This document shows positions 1 through 5,216 of a stretch of DNA of 5,216 bases, one piece after another (the stretch's first letter is position 1; each line of letters starts with the position of its first letter). Below the pieces are notes generated by a model that saw only the letters and a list, made by a program, of their open reading frames with translations, was not told the origin of the DNA and did no database searches. The translations under genes were made by a program, and so were the position numbers. This DNA is from Methanosarcina sp. (lineage in GTDB: Archaea; Halobacteriota; Methanosarcinia; Methanosarcinales; Methanosarcinaceae): positions 1 to 5,216 of the forward strand of contig JADGNM010000211.1 in the NCBI GenBank assembly GCA_017883485.1, read 5' to 3'.

Positions 1-28
1 CTTCACGTTTCATAAAGGATAAAAATAA

Positions 29-145
29 CTCATTTTATATACAATTTTCCCCGTTCCGGAAAAAGTTTGGACCTTTCAAGGATACCTGAATAGTTACGAT
101 GGTACAATAATAAGCGTTTCAGTTACTCTTTCTCCTATCTTTGAC
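29..145 (+). pseudogene. Start-less 5' extension of the kinase frame: remnant of a PAS domain
   Basis: The kinase frame stays open upstream of its first ATG back to stop codons at 20-22 and 26-28, but no ATG, GTG or TTG lies in this stretch. From about position 62 the translation looks like the second half of a PAS domain. It contains DGTIISVSVTLSPIFD, which runs directly into the kinase N-terminus and closely resembles DGKIINVSITLSPVFD in the third PAS domain of the same protein. The first half of the domain (the conserved AxxAxxG and NxxxxxxxGY-type segments) is not visible in any of the three + frames here. I infer that the original gene was longer and lost its 5' part by deletion or rearrangement. 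Initiation from a rare codon such as ATT (32 or 44) is possible but would still give only part of a PAS domain. Confidence 0.6.
34..41 (+). promoter_or_regulatory. Candidate archaeal TATA box upstream of the kinase gene
   Basis: TTTATATA, preceded by an A-rich stretch (21-28) that could act as a TFB-recognition element. By the usual archaeal spacing of about 25 nt, transcription would start near 62-66, which is about where recognisable PAS coding sequence begins. This gives a leader of roughly 80 nt before the ATG at 146. The match is good, but such boxes arise by chance in AT-rich DNA. Confidence 0.35.
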
Positions 146-2089
146 ATGTTCGGAAAGTTTATGGCTGTTTCATGTATTGCCAGAGATATTACTGAAAGCA
201 TCAAGGCTAAAGAAATTCTAAGGTTATCGAATATTTATAACCGCAGTCTGATTGAAGCTAGCCTGGACCCGCTGGTAACTATTGGGCATGATGGCAAAAT
301 TACTGATTTAAATACTTCTATGGAGTATGTTACCGGTTACTCAAGGGATGAGCTTATTGGTACAGACCTTACGAACTATTTCACGGAGCCTGAGAAAGCT
401 AGAGAAGGATATCAAGAAGCGTTCAAGGAAGGGTTTGTGTCTGATTATATACTTGAAATCCTGCACCGGAACGGAAGCACAACACCTGTCTTATTCAACG
501 CTTCAGTTTTTAAGGATGAGTCCGGTGAGGTTATTGGTGTCTTTGCTGCAGCACGCGATATTACCGAACGTAAGAAAGCAGAAGAGAAAATTCAGATCCT
601 GGCGAGTGCTGTGGAGTCATCAAATGATGCTATTGGAACAATGTCCCTTAGTGGTATTATTGCAAGCTGGAATAAAGGAGCAGAACAGGTTTATGGTTAT
701 TCGGAGGAAGACATTTTGGGGAAGTCTGTATCCACCGTGGCACCACCTCACTTAGTCAAAGAAACGATAAAATTGATTGAATTGATTAAACAGGGAGAAA
801 AAATCCACCAACACGATACTTTAAGGGAAAGAAAGGACGGAAAGATAATAAATGTTTCAATAACTCTTTCTCCGGTTTTTGATATCCATGGAAGGCTGAC
901 TGCTATCTCGTTCATTTCCAGAGACATAACCGAAAGAAAAAGATACGAAGAAAAACTTCGGGAAAGTGAAAAAAAGTACCGCAACATCGTAGAGACAGCC
1001 AACGAAGGTATATTGGTAATTGACGAAGAGACCAGAGTCATTTTTGCCAATAAGAAATTGGCAGAGATGCTCGGATACACTCTAGAAGAAGGTCTTGGCA
1101 GACCGGTATGGGACTTCATCAGTGAAGAAAGTAAGGCTATCTTTAAGCTGAATCAGGAAAAGAGGCGGCAGGGTATCGATGAAAGCTACGAATTGAAATT
1201 AATATGTAAGGATGGATCATCCTTATGGGCAATTACGAGTGCTAAATCTCTTTTTGATGATGATGGCAAGTTTATGGGCTCTCTGAGCATGCTCACCGAT
1301 ATCACCGAGAGGAAAAAAACAGAAGAAATTTTAAAATTGAAATTAGAGGAACTTGCCCGTTCAAATGCTGAATTAGAACAATTCGCTTACGTTTCATCTC
1401 ACGACTTGCAAGAGCCCTTAAGAATGGTAGCAAGTTATCTGCAGCTTTTACAAAGGAGATATGAAGGCAAACTTGATGATAAAGCTGACAAATACATACA
1501 CTTTTCTGTTGAGGGGGCTTTCCGTATGCAAAACTTAATAAATGACCTGTTAGAGCTCTCTCGAGTGACTACAAGAGCCAGAGAACCTGAACCCACGGAT
1601 TGTGAGCTCCTTTTGAATCAGGCATTATCTAATTTAGAATTATACATAAAAGAGAACAAAGCTTCTGTGTCTCACGATCCTTTGCCTGAGGTAATGGCAG
1701 ATTATACTCAGTTGTTTCAGGTATTTCAGAACCTTATCATCAACGGAATAAAATTCCATGGTAAAGAAGCACCAAGAATTCATATTTCTGTTGAGAAAAA
1801 AGCGAGTGAATGGGTATTTTCAGTCCAGGATAACGGAATTGGAATTGACCCGCAATATTCGGAGAAAATCTTTGAAGTTTTTAAAAGGCTGCATAAAAAG
1901 GAAGAATACCCTGGAACAGGAATAGGGCTTGCAATTTGTAAGAAAATTGTAGAGCGACATGGTGGACGTATCTGGGTAGAATCTGAACTTGGCTACGGTT
2001 CAACTTTTTATTTCGCTTTACCAATAAGCCCTGGAGATTTTCAAAAGTCAACTTTTAGTGTAAATTCCAATTTTTCTGCAAAAATTTGA
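146..2089 (+). CDS. Soluble multi-PAS sensor histidine kinase, N-terminally truncated
   Basis: A cytoplasmic two-component sensor that would autophosphorylate on histidine in response to a signal sensed by its PAS domains; the signal is unknown. The 647 residues hold the tail of one PAS domain (about 1-17), then three complete PAS/PAC units (about 30-142, 150-264 and 272-388), each ending in a [S/A/T]-[R/T]-DITE linker. A HisKA dimerisation domain follows (about 408-475) with the phosphoacceptor His419 in SSHDLQEPLRM. The ATPase domain (about 520-626) carries an N box (N529/N533), G1 box DNGIGID (562-568), F box around 576-579 and G2 box GTGIGLAI (590-597). All catalytic boxes look intact. 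There are no membrane segments and no receiver domain, and no response regulator is encoded nearby, so the partner is unknown. The ATG at 146 is the first usable start, but it falls inside a PAS domain and has no Shine-Dalgarno sequence. The gene may be a truncated but still functional copy or an early pseudogene. The last 20 or so residues are an ordinary polar tail beyond the ATPase domain. Confidence 0.9.
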   Translation: MFGKFMAVSCIARDITESIKAKEILRLSNIYNRSLIEASLDPLVTIGHDGKITDLNTSMEYVTGYSRDELIGTDLTNYFTEPEKAREGYQEAFKEGFVSDYILEILHRNGSTTPVLFNASVFKDESGEVIGVFAAARDITERKKAEEKIQILASAVESSNDAIGTMSLSGIIASWNKGAEQVYGYSEEDILGKSVSTVAPPHLVKETIKLIELIKQGEKIHQHDTLRERKDGKIINVSITLSPVFDIHGRLTAISFISRDITERKRYEEKLRESEKKYRNIVETANEGILVIDEETRVIFANKKLAEMLGYTLEEGLGRPVWDFISEESKAIFKLNQEKRRQGIDESYELKLICKDGSSLWAITSAKSLFDDDGKFMGSLSMLTDITERKKTEEILKLKLEELARSNAELEQFAYVSSHDLQEPLRMVASYLQLLQRRYEGKLDDKADKYIHFSVEGAFRMQNLINDLLELSRVTTRAREPEPTDCELLLNQALSNLELYIKENKASVSHDPLPEVMADYTQLFQVFQNLIINGIKFHGKEAPRIHISVEKKASEWVFSVQDNGIGIDPQYSEKIFEVFKRLHKKEEYPGTGIGLAICKKIVERHGGRIWVESELGYGSTFYFALPISPGDFQKSTFSVNSNFSAKI

Positions 2090-2106
2090 ATATGATAACT
2101 GACTTA

Positions 2107-2148
2107 GAGCCTATCCGAGCAGAACGTGACACTTTTTGAGATAGGCTC
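2107..2148. repeat. 9-bp perfect inverted repeat just after the kinase gene
   Basis: GAGCCTATC (2107-2115) is exactly complementary to GATAGGCTC (2140-2148), with a 24-nt loop that includes five T residues (2133-2137). It begins 17 nt after the kinase stop codon. It could be a terminator stem or the footprint of a short mobile element whose ends resemble insertion-sequence termini. No target-site duplication is visible at its edges. Confidence 0.6.
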
Positions 2149-2192
2149 CGAGTTAATTCGCACTAATAAAGTGTTCCAGCAAAATACTAAAC

Positions 2193-2235
2193 TTTTCCCT
2201 TATTTCCACTTTTTCCCGGTTTTTTGCGGATTTTT
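2193..2235 (+). terminator. T-tract cluster, probable terminator of the kinase transcript
   Basis: Four T-runs lie within 43 nt: T4 at 2193-2196, T5 at 2210-2214, T6 at 2220-2225 and T5 at 2231-2235. Archaeal RNA polymerase terminates at non-template T-rich tracts without needing a hairpin, so repeated tracts between a gene end and the next promoter are the expected form. This would insulate rpl15e from the kinase gene. Confidence 0.5.
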
Positions 2236-2263
2236 GTTTCAAGAGCCTTTGCATGAGCAAAGC

Positions 2264-2270
2264 TTTAAAT
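2264..2270 (+). promoter_or_regulatory. Candidate TATA box for the rpl15e operon
   Basis: TTTAAAT, with the purine-rich GCAAAG (2257-2262) immediately upstream as a plausible TFB-recognition element. Usual spacing predicts a start near A2291/G2293 and a 5' leader of about 90 nt before the rpl15e start. It lies just downstream of the T-tract cluster, as expected for a new transcription unit. Confidence 0.5.
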
Positions 2271-2302
2271 CAAATGATTCAGTTTATCGCATGTTTCATT
2301 TT

Positions 2303-2338
2303 CGGGATTCGATCCCGTTGGAATGTGGCCTTGCAGGC
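2303..2338 (+). promoter_or_regulatory. Two small hairpins in the predicted rpl15e leader
   Basis: CGGGAT (2303-2308) pairs perfectly with ATCCCG (2312-2317) across a TCG triloop. GCCT (2328-2331) pairs with AGGC (2335-2338) across TGC. Both fall between the predicted transcription start and the translation start. Leader hairpins are where ribosomal proteins can bind to control their own messages, but nothing here proves such a role. Confidence 0.35.
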
Positions 2339-2370
2339 AGGGCTGAACCGTGAAGCAAAAAGTGAAACTT

Positions 2371-2376
2371 GGTGTT
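2371..2376 (+). promoter_or_regulatory. Weak ribosome binding site for rpl15e
   Basis: GGTGTT matches the GGTGAT part of the archaeal Shine-Dalgarno sequence at five of six positions. Six nucleotides separate its GGTG core (2371-2374) from the TTG start. It is the only candidate at a sensible distance and supports initiation at TTG 2381. It is weak for a ribosomal protein gene. Confidence 0.45.
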
Positions 2377-2380
2377 ATAA

Positions 2381-3403
<1,023 letters not shown>

Positions 3404-3417
<14 letters not shown>

Positions 3418-4123
3418 ATTTTACGATTTTTGTGTTCATGCAGTTCCCGATGGAGATAACACTGCCCCGGAACTCGCTGCGCTTGCAGGATATTTCGGGT
3501 ATGGCGGGATTGCACTTGCAAACCACTCGGATAAGCTGCCTCAATCATGGCCCGTACTGAGCCTTCCCGAAGGATTTGAGATCTTCAAGGGAATTGAGCT
3601 TGTGGAAGAAAATCCCTCGAAACTTCACGGGTTGATCGGAAAATTTCGGAAATCCGTAGATATCCTGATCGTGCATGGTGGCTCTGAAACTATCAACCGG
3701 GCTGCACTGGAAAATCCTAGAGTGGATATTCTGAACCATCCGGCTTTCGATAAGAGCAGCGGGCTAAATCAGGTGCTGGCAAAAGCAGCATCTGAAAATG
3801 GAGTTGCAGTAGGTCTGACACTGAGACCTCTCCTTAATTCAAGAGGTTCAAGACGTATCCGTCTGTTATCGGATCTCAGGGCTAACCTCGATCTTGCCAG
3901 GAAATATGAGGTTTCTCTTGTCCTTTCAAGCGACGCTATGTCCTGTTTTGATCTCCGCGCTCCAATGGATGCACTTGCCCTGGCTGAGATCTGCGGGCTT
4001 GAAGAAGATGAAGCCATTGACGCTATGAGTACCGTGCCCGAGAAAATTATTTTCAGAAAACGTCCTAGGAACGGGTATATAAGGGAGGGTGTGGAAGTGC
4101 TTGAGGAGGTGGATTACTTTTGA
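3404..4123 (+). CDS. rnp3: Ribonuclease P protein component 3 (Rpp30 homologue)
   Basis: A protein subunit of archaeal RNase P, the ribonucleoprotein that removes the 5' leader from precursor tRNAs. Rpp30 adopts a PHP-like TIM-barrel fold and forms a complex with Pop5 that assists the catalytic domain of the RNase P RNA. The 239 residues fit the family. Visible landmarks are the first barrel strand YDFCVHAVPDGDN (7-19), IALANHSD (36-43), GIELVEENPSKLHGLIGKF (63-81), HGGSETINRAALENPRVDIL (91-110) followed by NHPA (111-114), LRPLL (140-144), LVLSSDA (172-178) and the late VPEKII (211-216). The TTG start is supported by GGAGG 6 nt upstream and lies 14 nt inside the preceding gene. The gene's stop overlaps the start of its partner rnp2, which suits equal production of the two interacting subunits. 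Confidence 0.95.
4105..4111 (+). promoter_or_regulatory. Strong Shine-Dalgarno fixing the rnp2 TTG start
   Basis: GGAGGTG, an exact core match to the archaeal anti-Shine-Dalgarno, lies 8 nt before TTG 4120 within the last codons of rnp3. It supports the start that overlaps the rnp3 stop as TTGA. Confidence 0.8.
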
Positions 4124-4506
4124 AACGCCTGCTTCCTTCTCTTCGTCTGAAAAAACGTTATCTGGCCTTTGAACTGATTTGTGAGGTACCTGCAAACAGG
4201 AACGATCTGATAAAGGAGGTTATGTCTTCTGCTTCTGCCCTGCTCGGGGATGTCGTTGCAAGTGAATGTGATATTAAGGTGCTGGGTTTTGAAGACTGCA
4301 AAGGCATAATCCAGTGTGCACATACCAGGTTAAAGGAAACAAGAGCTTCCATGGCAGCCCTCACACGGATTAACGGGAAAAGGGCAACTTTGCATATACT
4401 TGGAACTTCAGGCACAATCAAAAGAGTCACTGAAAAATTTCTCCAGAACCATAAAGTCTTCGAGCCAAAATCGAGACAAAGTCCAGAGATTGAGGGTAAC
4501 AGGTAG
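4120..4506 (+). CDS. rnp2: Ribonuclease P protein component 2 (Pop5 homologue)
   Basis: The Pop5/Rpp14-family subunit of archaeal RNase P, which pairs with Rpp30 to support cleavage of pre-tRNA 5' leaders by the RNA subunit. The 128 residues are normal for an archaeal Pop5. Conserved parts are LPSLRLKKRYLAFE (5-18), ECDIKVLGF (49-57), GIIQCAHTRLKETRASMAAL (62-81) and the C-terminal ILGTSGTIKR (93-102). The last 20 or so residues are polar and probably disordered. The TTG start overlaps the rnp3 TGA and has a strong Shine-Dalgarno at 4105-4111. In many euryarchaeal genomes the proteasome alpha gene psmA follows closely; here about 710 bp without a clear gene follow. Confidence 0.95.
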   Translation: MKRLLPSLRLKKRYLAFELICEVPANRNDLIKEVMSSASALLGDVVASECDIKVLGFEDCKGIIQCAHTRLKETRASMAALTRINGKRATLHILGTSGTIKRVTEKFLQNHKVFEPKSRQSPEIEGNR

Positions 4507-4515
4507 AATTCATGA

Positions 4516-4571
4516 AGATAAAGTTAAGCAGCTTTTCTGTGTCATTTTTGTACCCGCATAAAACTTTATCT
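4516..4571 (+). terminator. 10-bp inverted repeat with T-runs, candidate end of the rnp2 operon
   Basis: AGATAAAGTT (4516-4525) is exactly complementary to AACTTTATCT (4562-4571). The 36-nt loop contains T4 (4533-4536) and T5 (4545-4549). It begins 9 nt after the rnp2 stop, so either the T-runs or the stem could end the operon transcript or protect its 3' end. The layout resembles the inverted repeat after the kinase gene. Confidence 0.45.
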
Positions 4572-4574
4572 ATC

Positions 4575-4615
4575 AAGCTGTTATTCATAACCTGTTATCC
4601 TAAGCTATTATCCAT
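4575..4615. repeat. Degenerate tandem repeat, three copies of about 14 bp
   Basis: Three adjacent units begin at 4575, 4589 and 4602: AAGCTGTTATTCAT, AACCTGTTATCCT and AAGCTATTATCCAT. Units 1 and 3 agree at 12 of 14 positions; unit 2 is one base shorter. It directly follows the inverted repeat behind rnp2. It could be an array of protein-binding sites or a simple slippage product. Confidence 0.55.
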
Positions 4616-4708
4616 TGAGTTGTATGGAGCTGTCTAATATATACCATAATGAATGAGTATTAGTGTAACAAAGTATAATATTGATTGGCAGGGCTTATTG
4701 AAAGTAAA

Positions 4709-4873
4709 ATGGCTTTTTCGGAATTTTTGGGAGTTATGTGCGGATGACTGCGAGACCATTGGAATGCAGCCTCAAAAACAGATACAGTAAAACTGTGGAA
4801 AGCAGCATTCTTCCATGAAAAAGAAAAATCCGACTTTAAATACCGGAAATATCTGGTCTCACAAGCATTATAA
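4709..4873 (+). pseudogene. Possible decayed small ORF with one internal stop
   Basis: An ATG-started frame of 54 codons ends at TAA 4871-4873 and is broken only by TGA at codon 13 (4745-4747). The part after the stop contains HWNAASKTDTVKLWKAAFF and then FHEKEKSDFKYRKYL, which has a protein-like mix of aromatic and charged residues. I do not recognise the family. A frame this short can occur by chance, and no ribosome binding site precedes it. Confidence 0.15.
4835..4842 (+). promoter_or_regulatory. Consensus TATA box in the intergenic region
   Basis: TTTAAATA, the consensus form for methanogen promoters. The bases just upstream (CCGAC) are a poor TFB-recognition element. A start would be expected near 4864-4868, just before a perfect 9-bp inverted repeat. 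No protein start follows at a suitable distance, so it may drive a non-coding RNA or a long leader. Confidence 0.4.
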
Positions 4874-4990
4874 CTGAGTAAATACACTTTATTAACGAAC
4901 TCAGTTAACATTTGAACTGGAACTTTAAGAAAAATTGAAAAGGCTACTCAAGTATGCGAATATCTATCATGCTTGGAAAGCGCATTTTTA
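4866..4990 (+). ncRNA. Candidate small structured RNA of about 120 nt
   Basis: Three elements line up. A consensus TATA box at 4835-4842 predicts a start near 4866. A perfect stem follows at once: TAACTGAGT (4871-4879) with ACTCAGTTA (4899-4907), loop 19 nt. A second stem, ATGCG (4954-4958) with CGCAT (4981-4985), ends in a run of five T residues (4985-4989). That is promoter, 5' hairpin and hairpin-plus-T end. No known RNA family is recognised, and I see no clear C/D-box motifs. The alternative is that this is simply the leader of a gene beyond the window. Confidence 0.25.
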
Positions 4991-5012
4991 GAGGGTAAAC
5001 GTGCCTTTGAAT

Positions 5013-5026
5013 TCCCGTGCCCGGGA
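5013..5026. repeat. GC-rich hairpin in AT-rich DNA
   Basis: TCCCG (5013-5017) pairs with CGGGA (5022-5026) around TGCC, followed by ATATTTTCC. It stands out as a GC-rich patch in the AT-rich intergenic stretch. It could be part of a leader structure or a weak + strand terminator. Confidence 0.35.
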
Positions 5027-5048
5027 TATTTTCCGCAGGTTTCATCCG

Positions 5049-5078
5049 AAAAAAGCTTTTAGGATTTCAAGTCCTAAA
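5049..5078 (-). terminator. Hairpin plus T6 on the minus strand
   Basis: TTTAGGA (5058-5064) pairs with TCCTAAA (5072-5078) around a 7-nt loop. Read on the - strand the stem is followed by AGC and six T residues (complement of A6 at 5049-5054), the form of an intrinsic terminator for a leftward transcript. That would fit a - strand gene to the right of the window. No such gene is visible here, so the orientation is uncertain. Confidence 0.35.
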
Positions 5079-5188
5079 TAAAAGGTTAAAAACTCTAATA
5101 AAGAAGAAATACGTTATAACCCACATTCCGAATTATGGCATTTTTGTACAAATTCACGACACAAATGTGTTATTTTGTTAAATATGCC

Positions 5189-5198
5189 TTTAAAAATA
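5189..5198 (+). promoter_or_regulatory. TATA-like box at the right edge
   Basis: TTTAAAAATA could be the promoter of a gene beginning beyond the window, with a predicted start near the last bases shown. AT content is high here, so chance is a real alternative. Confidence 0.25.
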
Positions 5199-5216
5199 TC
5201 CAATATCTCAAGATTA

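Larger units (their letters stand above)
4507..5216. other. About 710 bp without a convincing protein gene
   Basis: AT-rich DNA after the operon. No frame gives a recognisable protein. It contains several perfect inverted repeats, a three-copy tandem repeat, TATA-like boxes and terminator-like hairpins, listed separately. An 83-codon frame on the - strand (4660-4911) has no ribosome binding site and no recognisable domain. The right end may hold the promoter of a gene beyond the window. Confidence 0.75.

Noticed and set aside
748..1119. 123-codon - strand frame within the kinase gene
   Set aside because: It is antisense to clear PAS coding sequence and has no recognisable features; it is a shadow frame.
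2107..2148. Inverted repeat as a complete miniature transposable element
   Set aside because: At 42 bp it is very short, and the flanks (CTTA and CGAG) show no target duplication. An insertion-sequence search would be needed to revive this.
2303..2317. tRNA T-arm-like hairpin, possible tRNA fragment or attachment site
   Set aside because: The loop is too short for a T-arm and no acceptor, D or anticodon arms flank it; no direct repeat suggests integration.
2126..2353. 75-codon frame on the + strand upstream of rpl15e
   Set aside because: It runs across the inverted repeat, the T-tracts and the predicted promoter and leader, and has no family-like features or ribosome binding site.
4215..4224. 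Internal GGAGG and in-frame ATG inside rnp2 as an alternative start
   Set aside because: Only 2 nt separate the Shine-Dalgarno from the ATG, and starting there would delete the conserved LPSLRLKKRYLAFE segment.
4660..4911. 83-codon frame on the - strand in the intergenic region
   Set aside because: No ribosome binding site, no recognisable domain, overlaps the TATA box and inverted repeat, and a frame of this length can occur by chance in 700 bp of non-coding DNA.

Overview
The window reads as a piece of a methanogenic archaeal chromosome, most likely Methanosarcina or a close relative. Three things point there. The information-processing genes are archaeal (ribosomal protein L15e and the RNase P subunits Rpp30 and Pop5). 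Their order matches the start of the archaeal exosome/RNase P/proteasome superoperon. The neighbour is a soluble multi-PAS histidine kinase of the kind that is abundant in Methanosarcina. Intergenic DNA is AT-rich, with TTTAAATA/TTTATATA-type TATA boxes. The genus is inferred from protein style and gene order, not from a database search.

Layout, all clear genes on the + strand. (1) 29-2089: a multi-PAS sensor histidine kinase. Its first usable start codon (146) lies inside a PAS domain, and the same frame continues upstream as recognisable PAS sequence with no start codon, so the gene looks 5'-truncated. (2) 2090-2380: an intergenic region with an inverted repeat, a series of T-tracts that probably ends kinase transcription, a candidate TATA box and a leader of about 90 nt with two small hairpins. 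(3) 2381-4506: four tightly packed genes, rpl15e, a COG1325-type RNA-binding protein, rnp3 (Rpp30) and rnp2 (Pop5). Every junction overlaps (4, 14 and 4 nt), so they almost certainly form one transcript with translational coupling. None of the four starts with ATG (TTG, GTG, TTG, TTG). (4) 4507-5216: about 710 bp with no convincing protein gene, but with inverted repeats, a degenerate three-copy tandem repeat, a good TATA box followed by a possible small RNA of about 120 nt, and further hairpins near the right edge.

How the genes fit together: L15e is a structural protein of the large ribosomal subunit. Rnp3 and Rnp2 are protein subunits of RNase P, which trims the 5' end of pre-tRNA. The COG1325 protein has been predicted to be an RNA-processing or exosome-associated RNA-binding protein. 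The operon therefore couples ribosome production to stable-RNA processing. In many Euryarchaeota psmA (proteasome alpha) follows rnp2 closely; here it does not appear within 710 bp.

The most interesting signal is inside the operon. A 7-bp hairpin followed by eight T residues (3019-3050) lies in the coding sequence of the second gene, about 50 bp after the L15e stop. It looks like an intrinsic terminator or attenuator and could set the ratio of ribosomal protein to RNase P proteins. I see no new multi-gene system such as a defence locus, biosynthetic cluster or mobile element; the candidates for novelty are regulatory or RNA-level.
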